Below are positions 46,421-55,615 of a stretch of 64,000 bases of DNA, in pieces. The DNA is taken from the NCBI RefSeq assembly GCF_002208135.1, contig NZ_CP021646.1, forward strand, positions 3,494,501-3,558,500. Reading direction: 5' to 3'. Below the pieces are notes generated by a model. That model was not told the origin of the DNA. It did not search any database and saw only the letters and a list, made by a program, of their open reading frames with translations. The position numbers and the translations under genes are program-made. How positions within the stretch are numbered: the first letter of the stretch is position 1; the number at the start of each line of letters is the position of its first letter. This DNA comes from Pseudoalteromonas piscicida (GTDB taxonomy: Bacteria; Pseudomonadota; Gammaproteobacteria; Enterobacterales; Alteromonadaceae).

Positions 46421-47158
46421 ATGAAGCAAGTTTTGATCGTCTGGTTATTCGCCTTTGCCGGTTTGACTAAGGCTGAACAAGTCCCCTACTTAAAGTACAG
46501 TTTAAGTGGCTCGGGCAGCTTTTACCCGTATTTTACTCACAGCGAAGATGCACCAGGGATCCTGCCCGAAATGGTGGAAGCCATTTTGGTAAAAGCAAAG
46601 ATCAGAGGCGAAAACCTGCTTCTCCCAGCGAAACGCACCAACTTTTATCTAGAGAAGCAGCAAATTGATTTTGATATCATCAGTCCAGATTGGCTGAACG
46701 AGCAGCAGAGGCAAGACGATAGATTTATCTATTCAGACCCCATCCTACCTATTAAAGAATATATTGTTACTCGTCAATCTCAACCACCTATATTAACCCT
46801 AGCGGGTATCGAAGTTGGTACAGTTAGAGGCTACTATTACCATGATGACCAAATATTCGAGCGGGTTGATTTTGCATCCGAAAAAGAGTTGCTGCAAGCC
46901 CTAAACCTAGGCAGGGTTGAACATATTATTATTGGCGATTTACCCGCACTATATTGGTCTGAACAACTTGGCATTGCTTTTAGCTTCAATCAACTACATT
47001 CAGAAGGGATGCTGCAGCTGCGGTTGTTAGGTAAGCATCATGGATTACTTAAGCGGATAAATCAGGCTATCGCACAGCTTAAACATTCTGGTGAAATCGA
47101 AAAAATAGCACAGCAGTATATTTCACAACTACCAATACATGCTAAAGGTGGCAGATAA
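46421..47158 (+). CDS. Periplasmic solute-binding protein, family 3-like (orphan)
   Basis: A 245-residue secreted protein with a signal peptide (MKQVLIVWLFAFAGLTKA). The fold is the type II periplasmic binding protein: DAPGILPEMVEAIL in the first lobe, YIVTRQSQPPILTLAGIEVG at the hinge and LKHSGEIEKIAQQYI at the end. No permease or ATPase genes are adjacent. It is the second orphan of this type in the window (the other is at 17040-17831). The ligand is unknown. Confidence 0.78.
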   Translation: MKQVLIVWLFAFAGLTKAEQVPYLKYSLSGSGSFYPYFTHSEDAPGILPEMVEAILVKAKIRGENLLLPAKRTNFYLEKQQIDFDIISPDWLNEQQRQDDRFIYSDPILPIKEYIVTRQSQPPILTLAGIEVGTVRGYYYHDDQIFERVDFASEKELLQALNLGRVEHIIIGDLPALYWSEQLGIAFSFNQLHSEGMLQLRLLGKHHGLLKRINQAIAQLKHSGEIEKIAQQYISQLPIHAKGGR

Positions 47159-47265
47159 CATCTGCTCTGGACATAGATCAAGTTAAATGCATAAATTCTT
47201 CCCATAAATTGAGTATCAAGTGACGCATTTGGTATAATGGCACTTTTACAGCTTGGGAAATCATT

Positions 47266-47835
47266 ATGACTATCGCTGCCGCGCTTGCTGAGCGCAGTAA
47301 CAATCAATGTGAGCTCTGTACCTCAACGGATGGTCTCGAAGTATACGAAGTGCCACCAGTCGCCGAAGCACATTCTGACAAATGTGTTTATCTTTGTAGC
47401 CAGTGCAAACCACAGGTTGAAGGTCAACAGGATTTAGAAGCCAACCATTGGCACTGTTTAAACGATAGTATGTGGAGCCAGGTTCCTGCCGTTCAGGTTG
47501 TTGCCTACCGTATGCTTAAGCGCCTTGCGCCAGATAATGGCTGGGCTCAAGATGCATTAGACATGCTGTATCTAGAAGATGAGACTCGAGCATGGGCTGA
47601 TCAAGCACTTGCAGAGGATGACGACCTTGTCCACCTAGATAGTAACGGAGTGAAGCTCAGCGCTGGTGACACAGTGACTTTGATTAAAGACTTGGATGTC
47701 AAAGGTAGTAGCCTAGTTGCAAAACGCGGAACTGCAGTACGTAACATTCGCCTTTCGCCTTCAAACCCAGAGCATATTGAAGGCCGTGTAGAAGGTCAAA
47801 ACATCGTTATTTTAACGAAGTTTGTTAAGAAATAA
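47266..47835 (+). CDS. yjdM: PhnA/YjdM family zinc-ribbon protein
   Basis: A 189-residue cytoplasmic protein. The N-terminal region carries a zinc ribbon (CELC at about 18-21 and CSQC at about 45-48), and the C-terminal region is the PhnA domain with DSNGVKLSAGDTVTLIKDLD VKGSS. It is not part of phosphonate breakdown in most bacteria despite the old name, and the activity is unsettled. The N-terminal extension is longer than the roughly 110-residue E. coli YjdM. It is convergent with rlmJ across a long inverted repeat. Confidence 0.88.
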   Translation: MTIAAALAERSNNQCELCTSTDGLEVYEVPPVAEAHSDKCVYLCSQCKPQVEGQQDLEANHWHCLNDSMWSQVPAVQVVAYRMLKRLAPDNGWAQDALDMLYLEDETRAWADQALAEDDDLVHLDSNGVKLSAGDTVTLIKDLDVKGSSLVAKRGTAVRNIRLSPSNPEHIEGRVEGQNIVILTKFVKK

Positions 47836-47850
47836 CTAGGCGCCCTAAGA

Positions 47851-47902
47851 TAAACTGCTAAGTGTCTTCACTGTCTTATCAACTGGATAGCTTAGCAGTT
47901 TA
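47851..47902. terminator. Long inverted repeat between convergent yjdM and rlmJ
   Basis: TAAACTGCTAAG (47851-47862) is the exact inverse of CTTAGCAGTTTA (47891-47902), a perfect 12-bp stem with a 28-base loop. T-rich sequence follows on the plus strand. It probably ends both transcripts, although the loop is long for a standard terminator. Confidence 0.55.
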
Positions 47903-47905
47903 TTT

Positions 47906-48748
47906 CTATTCTTCGACTAATTGAATGCTGCGATAAAACGCACCATCATCCTCAGCCAATAGCGCAACCAATTCAGGCAACACTTTATCCATGGTTTTCT
48001 TTAAGGTCCAAGGCGGATTGATCACCATCATGCCAGAAGCCGTCATGCCTCGCTCTTGGGTATCTGCACGAGTAGCAAGTTCAAACACTTGAATATTGCG
48101 CACTCCAGATTCAATCAGGCTCGACTCCATTGCATCAATGCGTTCACGCTCAACAACAGGATACCAGATCATATACACACCTGAATCAAACTTTTTGTGT
48201 GCTTTTATGATGCTTTTGATCGCAACATCATAATCAGATTTAATCTCATAAGGTGGATCCATCAGCACGCAGGCTCTGCGTGAAGCTGGTGGCACCAATC
48301 CTAAAAGCCCTTTAAAACCATCACTACCAGTTACTCGCAGTGACTTTTTATGTGCTGTATTTTGCTTTAACAGCTCCAGATCTTTTGGATGTAGCTCAAA
48401 AAACCAGCCGTTATCCTGACGACGTAAGAAGTGTTCCGCCACCTTAGGAGAGCCGGGGTAATGGCTTAGTTTATCGCCTTCGTTAAAAGACTTGATTAAT
48501 GCAACATAATCACTAATCGCTGACACTGATCCTGAATAATTCCATAGCTTAGCGATGCCTTGAAGGTACTCCTGAGTTTTTTGTGCATCATTGCTCGCCA
48601 GCTCAAAAAAGCCAGCACCAGAGTGCGTATCCACATAGTCGTACGGCTTATCTTTTTTAGTCATGTATGACAACGCTTCTGCCAATACTAAGTGTTTGAT
48701 CACATCGGCAGGGTTTCCTGCATGAAAAGAATGTCGGTAACTGAGCAT
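47906..48748 (-). CDS. rlmJ: 23S rRNA (adenine(2030)-N(6))-methyltransferase RlmJ
   Basis: A 280-residue SAM-dependent enzyme. The N-terminal MLSYRHSFHAGNPADVIKHL is diagnostic of RlmJ. The catalytic N6-adenine motif DPPYE appears in VLMDPPYEIKSDYD, and a helical insertion lies between the motifs. It methylates A2030 of 23S rRNA. It is transcribed alone, convergent with yjdM and divergent from the zapA operon. Confidence 0.96.
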   Translation of the reverse strand: MLSYRHSFHAGNPADVIKHLVLAEALSYMTKKDKPYDYVDTHSGAGFFELASNDAQKTQEYLQGIAKLWNYSGSVSAISDYVALIKSFNEGDKLSHYPGSPKVAEHFLRRQDNGWFFELHPKDLELLKQNTAHKKSLRVTGSDGFKGLLGLVPPASRRACVLMDPPYEIKSDYDVAIKSIIKAHKKFDSGVYMIWYPVVERERIDAMESSLIESGVRNIQVFELATRADTQERGMTASGMMVINPPWTLKKTMDKVLPELVALLAEDDGAFYRSIQLVEE

Positions 48749-48981
48749 AACCCCGCCTTGATAAAAATAATAACAACACAGGTAAATAAACCTGAGCTAA
48801 ATTTGAGCAATGATTCATCAATTTTTAACTTTAGACTGAATCACTTCTGAACAAAATATTCCAATATCGGCATTATCTCTTAAAAGTTGAGAAAAATCAG
48901 TAGAAAGTCGCGTAAACACTAGCATCCTTAGCCGCTTTGTTTTACATTTGCATGACAAATCACAGTCATATGAGCGCATTT

Positions 48982-49209
48982 ATGAATAATCAGGATCTCC
49001 AAAAACTCGACCAGTTGATTGACCAACTTTTGAGCCAAAATAACCAGTTAAAATCGGAAGTTTCGGCACTGAAAGAACAAAATCAAAAACTCATCGATGA
49101 AAATGAAACACTACAGCTTGAAATGCTAGAAAGCGAAGAAAAGCAAAAAGAGTTTAGTTCATCTTTATCTGGTCTACTTGATAAGTTGCAAACTCAACAG
49201 GCTAGCTAA
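48982..49209 (+). CDS. Small coiled-coil protein of the TIGR02449 type, upstream of zapA
   Basis: A protein of about 75 residues that is almost wholly coiled coil (heptads such as LDQLIDQLLSQNNQLKSEVS). The start at 48982 is a choice: in-frame ATGs also lie at 48937, 48955 and 48970, and none has a clear ribosome site. Small proteins of this kind precede zapA in many gammaproteobacteria and resemble ZapB in form. Its stop overlaps the zapA start in TAATG, so the two are translationally coupled. A divisome role is inference from context. Confidence 0.75.
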   Translation: MNNQDLQKLDQLIDQLLSQNNQLKSEVSALKEQNQKLIDENETLQLEMLESEEKQKEFSSSLSGLLDKLQTQQAS

Positions 49210-49493
49210 TGTCTGAGCAGAATAACCAAGTAACAGTGACGTTACTTGGCAAGTCACATCAATTTGCATGTGCGCCAGATCAAGAGGAAGCGCTGCATAA
49301 CGCCGTGGCGCTTTTAGACCGACGTGTAGAAGAAATGCGTAAACGCTCAACCGTTCGCAATGATCACAATGCGTTACTACTCGCAGCCCTACACCTTTGT
49401 CATGATTTACAAGCATTGGAATCAAAGCAACAGCAAAACGCAGAGTTCGTTTCCACGCTCATCGACAAATTAGCGCCGCCAGCAGGCGAATAA
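49209..49493 (+). CDS. zapA: Cell division protein ZapA
   Basis: A 94-residue cytoplasmic protein that bundles FtsZ filaments at midcell. The N-terminal beta-rich head has VTVTLLGKSHQFACAPDQEE, followed by the long C-terminal coiled coil ending near the terminus. It overlaps both neighbours in TAATG junctions, giving a three-gene coupled operon. No room is left for 6S RNA directly downstream, where it lies in E. coli. Confidence 0.92.
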   Translation: MSEQNNQVTVTLLGKSHQFACAPDQEEALHNAVALLDRRVEEMRKRSTVRNDHNALLLAALHLCHDLQALESKQQQNAEFVSTLIDKLAPPAGE

Positions 49494-50476
49494 TGCCGAC
49501 ATACTGGATCAACCCTATCTTATTACGTAGCACCTCACTAATTTGGGCTATCGTTTTATTGGCGGCGAGTTTTCCAAGCACCGCCGCCAATCCTAACCAG
49601 TTCCACAAGGTAAATGATTCGGTTTATTTTATCCAAGGAAAAGCTCGCGCTTTGCAGCCAAACCAAGCGCTGGTTATCGGCAAGCAGTGTGCGCTACTGG
49701 CATCCTTACATGGTGATCTTGTCACCACCGAGGCCTTGATTATTGAATTAAAAAAGCACCTCACCGTCCCCCTTTGCTACGTGGTCTCTCTGCATTCTGA
49801 TATCAAACAAGATACCAGCATCGTGCTACTCAAGCATGCTTATCCAAATTTACAATGGCTTAGTCCTACGACAATATCAGCCAACGCATTGACGACAGCC
49901 TTTCACTCACAACTTGAGCTTTTCAGCCAAAGCATAGTGCTCAGTGAAAACCGCATCGCGTCTCTTGAGTCAACTGAACAACCAAAGTGGCAAAAAAAAA
50001 TTGCACTAGCAAAAAACAGGATTGCGACATGGTCAAAGCTCATCATGCAAGCACCATCAAGCAAGGTCATTGGTAACGTACCTGAAAGCGTGGAGCTAGG
50101 TGGTCTGATGGTTGAACTTACTCAAGTCACGGGTTTTAGCGGTCATGACATCAGTGTTTATCTGCCGAAATATCGGGGCTTGATAGCAGGTTATAGCGTG
50201 GATCAGATTCCACTTGCACATTTACCGCATACTACGCAGTGGCAACAAACTATTACTCGCTTTAATCGCTATGCACTTGATTGGATATTGCCGGCAACGG
50301 GAAAACCCTATCGTCCTGAAATGCTGACCACTCCAGCACAGTTTTTGGCTTTATTAGAGCTACAAGATAGTCAACAAGCAGTTGAAAAAATTGGTGTTTT
50401 ATATCCAGACAAACACATGCAGCAACGCGCATTATTACAGTGGCAACACTTTCAGCAGCAAAGAAATTTTGAATAA
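49493..50476 (+). CDS. Secreted degenerate metallo-beta-lactamase-fold protein coupled to zapA
   Basis: A 327-residue protein with a signal peptide (about 1-31, cleavage near STAAN). It follows the MBL-fold pattern (VNDSVYFIQGKAR, then a strand and CALLASLHGDLVTT), but the metal motif HxHxDH is replaced by VSLHSDIKQD and the later ligands are missing. It is therefore unlikely to be an active metalloenzyme. The start shares bases with the zapA stop (TAATG). The rest is helical and basic. No named family is recognised; a structural or binding role is inference. Confidence 0.65.
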   Translation: MPTYWINPILLRSTSLIWAIVLLAASFPSTAANPNQFHKVNDSVYFIQGKARALQPNQALVIGKQCALLASLHGDLVTTEALIIELKKHLTVPLCYVVSLHSDIKQDTSIVLLKHAYPNLQWLSPTTISANALTTAFHSQLELFSQSIVLSENRIASLESTEQPKWQKKIALAKNRIATWSKLIMQAPSSKVIGNVPESVELGGLMVELTQVTGFSGHDISVYLPKYRGLIAGYSVDQIPLAHLPHTTQWQQTITRFNRYALDWILPATGKPYRPEMLTTPAQFLALLELQDSQQAVEKIGVLYPDKHMQQRALLQWQHFQQQRNFE

Positions 50477-50503
50477 AACTTAACCTCTCGGTATAGTTAA
50501 AGG

Positions 50504-51999
50504 ATGAACAGAGTATTAATACAACTGAGTGGGTTAATATTATTAGCCGTGCTCTCAGGATGTAAAAGCAGTAGTAGTCCACAGGTGAGCAGGCAAGCCA
50601 TTTTGTCGGCTCTCACTCAAGTGCCCGCAGAAAAGCCAGTCACGCCTCCTGCTATAGTTGAGGTAAAACGACCCAAAGTCACTACCGTTAAAGCCCCCTC
50701 AGAGACGATGATTTATGGCAACACATTCGGAAAAAGCTCAGTTTTAATACCGCATCTCACCCAAGGTTAGATAAGCGCATAAAATGGTATTTATCACAGC
50801 CTAATTATCTCAATGTGGTAAATAGGCGCGCCGCTCCCTATTTTTATCACGTAGTAAAAAAGGTAGAACGCAAAGGCCTTCCTATTGAAATCGCCTTGCT
50901 CCCTTTTGTCGAAAGTGACTTTAGACCAAAGGCCAAATCACAACAAAATGCTGTTGGGGTTTGGCAACTAGTGGATGCCACTGCCTACCATTTCGGCGTC
51001 AAGAAGGACGAATGGTATGACGGTCGGCAGGATGTGTTAGCATCGACCGACGCCGCGCTCGACTATTTGCTGTACTTGCACGAGCGTTTTGATGGCGACT
51101 GGCTACATGCGCTTGCTGCCTATAATAGTGGTGAAGGGCGGGTCAAGAAGGCTATCTCAAAAAATAAAAAAGCTGGAAAGTCGACCCACTTTTGGCATTT
51201 AACATTACCAAAAGAAACCGCGGACTACGTACCCAAACTCTTAGCGCTCAGCCATTTACTAAAAACTTCACCCAAGGGGTTTAAAATACCGAGTTTGCCC
51301 AACAAGGCCACCACGTCAGTACTTGATATTGGACAGCAATTTGATGTTAACCAACTGGCTAAGCTCAGTGGTATCAAAAAGCGTCAGTTATACGCACTCA
51401 ACCAAGGGTTTTTAAAGCATAGAAGCTCTCCGAATGGTCCACATAAAGTGCTACTGCCATTATCTGAACAAGCATTATTGAAAAGTGCATTTTTCAGAGA
51501 AAACTTCAGTCAAGGCTACACAGTCAAAGCCAACGACACACTCTACCGCGTCGCATTAAATGCGGGGATGAGCGTAAGTGCATTAAAAGCACTAAATAAC
51601 AAGACCACTGATTTGATCCGAGTTGGTGAAAAGCTTTTAGTTTCCGAGAGTAATGAGCAATTAGACTTACTCGTCGACTATGACGTGAGCCCTTACATTC
51701 AAGAAATAAAAGCCAAGCCCACACCTCAAGTAGAACATCATCACACCATAAAACAAGGCGAGTCACTGTGGACTATCAGCCGTCACTACAAGGTCGCGGT
51801 AAAAGATTTATTAAATTGGAATTCACTCACTGCACAAAGCCTACTAAAACCAGGCAAAGTGTTAATGGTGTTTCTACCAGCCTCTGCTACGCCAAAAAGC
51901 AATAAGACTCAACCTGCTGGCTCATCAATCTCCAGCATTGAAGCGATCCAATCAATTCTGCGCCATGGTAATCCAAAACAAGGTGAGAGCCCAAATTAA
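50504..51999 (+). CDS. mltD: Membrane-bound lytic murein transglycosylase D, frameshifted as read
   Basis: A lipoprotein of about 498 residues once one base is restored. The first frame (from 50504) gives a lipoprotein signal (LAVLSGC, Cys20) and runs to a stop at 50770. The second frame covers 50719 onward and reads DDLWQHIRKKLSF, as expected at the start of the MltD domain. Adding one C to the C5 run at 50694-50698 joins them. The SLT catalytic Glu is in LLPFVESDFRPKAKS with GVWQL. Two LysM modules follow (YTVKANDTLYRVA and HTIKQGESLWTIS). The protein cleaves peptidoglycan glycan strands. The defect is probably a base-call error. Confidence 0.88.
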
Positions 52000-52100
52000 A
52001 AGGATAGACTTGCGTCCAAGAAGCGCACTCACGTAAACTACAGGCTTTAAAGGTGGATACTAAATGGCGTCCCCAAATACTATTTATTAAAGGTTTACTT

Positions 52101-52589
52101 ATGCAAATTGCAAAGAACACAGTGGTAGAGTTTCATTACACACTTCATGAAGGTGACAGCCAAATCGAATCAAGCAAAGAAGGCGAGCCACTAAACTACC
52201 TACACGGTACTGAAGGCATGCTACCTAGTCTTGAAAGTGAACTTGAAGGTAAAACCGGTGGCGATAGCTTTACGGTAACCTTAACGCCTGAGCAAGCTTA
52301 CGGCGAATATCAAGAAGGTCTAGTACAGCGTATTCCTATTAAGCACCTTCAAGGTCTTGGTGACAGCAAAGTTTGGAAGCCAGGCATGACTGCTATTGTC
52401 GATTCAAACCAAGGTCGTCATCAGGTTAAGGTGGTAAAAGTAGGACGCTTTAATGCGGACTGTGACTTAAACCACCCATTCGCAGGCAAAACACTAACGT
52501 TTGATGTTGAGATCCTTTCTGTACGCGAAGCAACTGCAGAAGAAATTTCACACGGTCACGTACACGCAGCTGGCGGCTGCGGACACTAA
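52101..52589 (+). CDS. FKBP-type peptidyl-prolyl isomerase, SlyD-like
   Basis: A cytoplasmic protein of about 162 residues. The start at 52101 gives [19 protein letters not shown] after AAAGG, typical of the SlyD group; the longer frame to 52053 lacks support. An FKBP core with an insert-in-flap domain is seen ([21 protein letters not shown] and [14 protein letters not shown]). The C-terminal tail [12 protein letters not shown] is a short version of the His-rich nickel-binding tail of E. coli SlyD. It is coupled to the following SDR gene by TAATG. Confidence 0.9.
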   Translation: MQIAKNTVVEFHYTLHEGDSQIESSKEGEPLNYLHGTEGMLPSLESELEGKTGGDSFTVTLTPEQAYGEYQEGLVQRIPIKHLQGLGDSKVWKPGMTAIVDSNQGRHQVKVVKVGRFNADCDLNHPFAGKTLTFDVEILSVREATAEEISHGHVHAAGGCGH

Positions 52590-53320
52590 TGATGAACAAA
52601 GTTGCCATCGTTACAGGTGGCAGCTTTGGCATTGGCGCCGCCATTGTCAACAAGCTGCTATCGCAACAATACACCGTTTATAACCTCGATATTCAGCCCA
52701 GTGAACAAGGGATTTTTCGCCATTGTGACGTCAGTAAAGTCGCCGATGTAAAAGCAACAGTTGCAGATATAGTCGCAGAAACAGGGCAAATAGATGCGCT
52801 CGTTTCAAACGCGGGGAAACATCTGAGTGCAACAATCGAAGATACCGACGAAGCCACATTTGACGCCCTTTTTGCATTGAATGTGAAAGGCGCTTACGCT
52901 GCCATTCAAGCCGTATTACCAAGCATGAAGTCACAAGGTAGCGGTAGCATCGTATTGATGTCGTCGGATCAGGCGGTTATTGGTAAACCTAACTCCTTCG
53001 CTTATAACCTGTCTAAATGTGCGCTTGCTTCGATGGCGAAAACCACAGCATTGGATTACGCCAAATTTAACATTCGCGCGAATGCAGTGTGCCCAGGTAC
53101 AATTGAAACTCCGTTATTCCATCATGCCATTGATAGTTACTGCGCGCGCAGCGGTGCAGATAAAGCAGAAATCGTTGCAGAAGAAGCCCAGTTGCAGCCA
53201 TTGGGTCGATTAGGGCAACCGCAAGAGGTTGCAGCACTGGTCGCTTTCTTACTAAGTGAGGATGCGAGTTTTATCACAGGTAGCCTACAAAGCATTGATG
53301 GCGGTTATACCGCACAGTAA
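52589..53320 (+). CDS. Short-chain dehydrogenase/reductase
   Basis: A 243-residue classical SDR. The cofactor loop is [14 protein letters not shown] is at about 75, the catalytic Ser is in VLMSSDQAV and the YxxxK motif is YNLSK. The C-terminal IDGGYT is typical. The start overlaps the FKBP gene stop in TAATG. It lies 13 bases ahead of an amidohydrolase of the lactonase type, a pairing seen in L-fucose or other sugar-acid oxidation. The exact substrate is not readable. Confidence 0.85.
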   Translation: MMNKVAIVTGGSFGIGAAIVNKLLSQQYTVYNLDIQPSEQGIFRHCDVSKVADVKATVADIVAETGQIDALVSNAGKHLSATIEDTDEATFDALFALNVKGAYAAIQAVLPSMKSQGSGSIVLMSSDQAVIGKPNSFAYNLSKCALASMAKTTALDYAKFNIRANAVCPGTIETPLFHHAIDSYCARSGADKAEIVAEEAQLQPLGRLGQPQEVAALVAFLLSEDASFITGSLQSIDGGYTAQ

Positions 53321-53333
53321 AAAGGAATGCGTG

Positions 53334-54167
53334 ATGAGTCTGAGAATTATTGATAGCCACCTACACTTTTTCGATTTAGCGTTAGGGCAATATTCTTGGC
53401 TCAAGCACAACCCGCCCGCTTGGCCTAATCTGGAAAAAATAAGACAGAATCATACCCTTACAAGTCTCCACCACCATTCACAGTTTACACTCGAAGCCTT
53501 AGTGCATGTGGAAGCCGGTTTTGATAATCAAAACCCCATCAATGAATTACATTGGTTAAATCAGGAACTAGGCAGCTTTCCTTTTAAAGCCGTCGGTTAC
53601 GCATCCATTAACGCGACTCCTGAGCAATTTAGCGCTGCCATAGAGCGTTTAGCATATCCTAAGCTAGTGGCGATAAGAGACATCACAGAAGGCATCGATA
53701 GCCAACGTTTATCCGCGCCTTCAGTGCTCGAAAACCTCACTTGTCTTGCCGAGCATGGACTACATTTTGAGGCCCAGTTAGAATTTAAGCAAAGCGAAAA
53801 AGTCGATCTGTTATTGCAACTTGCAGAACAAAAATCTGGCCTAAAAATCGTATTTAACCATGCTGGGTTTATTGACGCCACCAGCCCTTGCAGAGATATT
53901 TTGAGGCGCATTCGAGCGCTCAACAACGTCATGATTAAGTGCTCTGGCCACGAAATGTTAGCAAGCCCGCTGACACTCCCTGAATGGCTTACCCACTTAA
54001 TCACATATGCGGGAGAAGAGAGCCTAATGCTAGGTTCAAATTATCCGGTTTCTCTCATGCAAAAAAGCTACTGGCAAATATGGCAGGATTATTTAGACGT
54101 GATAGGCATATCGTCCACTTGGCATAAACTCAGCCGAGATAATGCCAAAAACTGCTATGGATTATGA
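53334..54167 (+). CDS. Amidohydrolase family 2 protein (sugar-lactonase type)
   Basis: A protein of about 277 residues. The start at 53334 is chosen because AAGGA lies 7 bases upstream; the frame extends 26 codons further inside the SDR gene. The N-terminal metal motif is IIDSHLHFFD, followed by YSWLKHNPP, and later IVFNHAG and MLGSNYPVS, the layout of L-fuconolactonase/rhamnonolactonase relatives. It is an inferred partner of the upstream SDR. It overlaps the convergent YggN-like gene by 6 bases. Confidence 0.85.
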   Translation: MSLRIIDSHLHFFDLALGQYSWLKHNPPAWPNLEKIRQNHTLTSLHHHSQFTLEALVHVEAGFDNQNPINELHWLNQELGSFPFKAVGYASINATPEQFSAAIERLAYPKLVAIRDITEGIDSQRLSAPSVLENLTCLAEHGLHFEAQLEFKQSEKVDLLLQLAEQKSGLKIVFNHAGFIDATSPCRDILRRIRALNNVMIKCSGHEMLASPLTLPEWLTHLITYAGEESLMLGSNYPVSLMQKSYWQIWQDYLDVIGISSTWHKLSRDNAKNCYGL

Positions 54168-54932
54168 GCGGATCTGAACCAGATCGTAAGCAACCAGCTC
54201 AGGTACTATGCGCTGCAGTTTTTCTTCCGTTTGATCTAAGGTGTTTAAGCACTCGCAATATTCTTCAGCTTTCTCTTCTAACTGGTGGGCTTTTTTCTGC
54301 AGCGATTTATCTATTTCTTTCGAAATAATCTCCATGCGTTGACCCATATCGTTAATGCGATCTTCGATATTCCCTTCGCGAGATTTAAACGCATCCCCTA
54401 AAGAAACTAAAATGGATCCCAACGAGCCATGAACAGCTGAGTGAATTTTTTGACTGATCTCTTTAGTAAAGAAATCATCAATTTTAGAAAGTGACTGTGG
54501 TGCGATAAAGAAGAAATCGTCTCCACGCTTAAACTTATCCATCAGCGCACGCTCAACGTATTGCAACTGCGTTTTGAGCACTTCAGGCTCTTTGTCGGAC
54601 ATCCCCTCAACCACTTGCTCAATCGCACTTAATCCGAGGTTTACGCCATCGGTCGCCAGATTAACCAGTTCAGGAACGGTATCCCGTATTCCTAAAGAAT
54701 ACTCGCGCACAACTCTCTCCCCTTCCTGATCTAACTCAATCCAGCGGCCTAGAATAAAAAGCTGACTATCATTGTTGATTTGGATTCGGGTCTGACCATC
54801 ATCAACGATACGAATTTCGTTGTCAGTGATAATAAGGCCATGCCCAAGTTCAACATCGCACTTATTTGTAGCATGTGCAGAAGACGCCAGTACGGCACAA
54901 GACAAGGCTATCGCGCTGAGTAATCGATTCAT
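54162..54932 (-). CDS. DUF2884 (YggN-like) periplasmic protein
   Basis: A 256-residue secreted protein with a signal peptide (MNRLLSAIALSCAVLASSAHA). Early residues form the DUF2884 core (CDVELGHGLIITDNEIRI and RIQINNDSQLFILGRW). The C-terminal 80 residues are a coiled coil ending in EYCECLNTLDQTEEKL. The function is not established. It is transcribed alone, convergent with the amidohydrolase, and has a GGAGG ribosome site. The 169-base gap upstream to 55101 shows no ORF or clear terminator. Confidence 0.82.
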   Translation of the reverse strand: MNRLLSAIALSCAVLASSAHATNKCDVELGHGLIITDNEIRIVDDGQTRIQINNDSQLFILGRWIELDQEGERVVREYSLGIRDTVPELVNLATDGVNLGLSAIEQVVEGMSDKEPEVLKTQLQYVERALMDKFKRGDDFFFIAPQSLSKIDDFFTKEISQKIHSAVHGSLGSILVSLGDAFKSREGNIEDRINDMGQRMEIISKEIDKSLQKKAHQLEEKAEEYCECLNTLDQTEEKLQRIVPELVAYDLVQIRS

Positions 54933-55101
54933 ATGGCCTCCTATGTGCAGAATGTAAGACGGGAAAGGGGTGCTTCAGGAGAGTACCAAAAGATCAAACA
55001 ATCCCAAAGCCATTTTAGACGGATGAAAGTAACAAGCTATGTCTGATTGACAATATTAGAGATTCCTGTGCATTAGCATCAAAAGCAGCAGGAAATAAGG
55101 G

Positions 55102-55605
55102 CTATTGATAGTATCTCACCAATCTGACAAAGGCATCCGCGGTTTTAATGGTTGGATTATTTTTACCATCCGCAAACTGATACACCCAAGCAAACTGAGG
55201 CTCGCTAGTCTGAGTCGTTGCCGACCAGTAATTATTACTTTTGGTCGTTGGAAATACCGTTATGTTTATCGCTGGAGTCACACACTCGTGATACACAATG
55301 CTGGCAAGCTCTTTAACATTAGGCACTTGCCAATCTGTAAATCCTGCAAAATCGTCTTCGTTGGCAACCACTAATGCCTGTTGCCAAGTGAGTTGCTGAG
55401 CATTGTCTTCACAGCTTTGAGAGGTAGCGTTGTAACTTTGCCCAAAGTTGCAGCGTTGCCACATTAGTCCCGTTTGACTATCAAGCACTGTGCCGTTGCT
55501 GTTTATCGTATAGCGACTGGTATTAGAACCTGTACCAACGCAAGTTTGCGCCTGGCAGACAACAGAAAATGACAACATGAATAATGTAATTGCAATAATC
55601 TTCAT
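55102..55605 (-). CDS. Secreted DUF1566 domain protein
   Basis: A 167-residue protein with a signal peptide (MKIIAITLFMLSFSVVCQAQ). The rest is one DUF1566 (Lcl C-terminal) domain: GTVLDSQTGLMWQRCNFGQS, GFTDWQVPNVKELASIVY, NNYWSATTQ and DAFVRLVRYYQ. Four cysteines (C22 and others) suggest a disulfide-stabilised extracellular fold. It is the last gene of a four-gene operon that also encodes a larger DUF1566 lipoprotein 10 bases upstream. The function is unknown. Confidence 0.8.
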   Translation of the reverse strand: MKIIAITLFMLSFSVVCQAQTCVGTGSNTSRYTINSNGTVLDSQTGLMWQRCNFGQSYNATSQSCEDNAQQLTWQQALVVANEDDFAGFTDWQVPNVKELASIVYHECVTPAINITVFPTTKSNNYWSATTQTSEPQFAWVYQFADGKNNPTIKTADAFVRLVRYYQ

Positions 55606-55615
55606 ACGACGCTCC

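Noticed and set aside
49494..49800. 6S RNA gene downstream of zapA, as in E. coli
   Set aside because: The region is fully coding for a protein coupled to zapA by TAATG; no space for an RNA of about 180 bases.
50815..51999. Stand-alone gene starting at 50815
   Set aside because: The frame extends upstream with MltD-like sequence (DDLWQHIRKKLSF), so it is the second part of frameshifted mltD.
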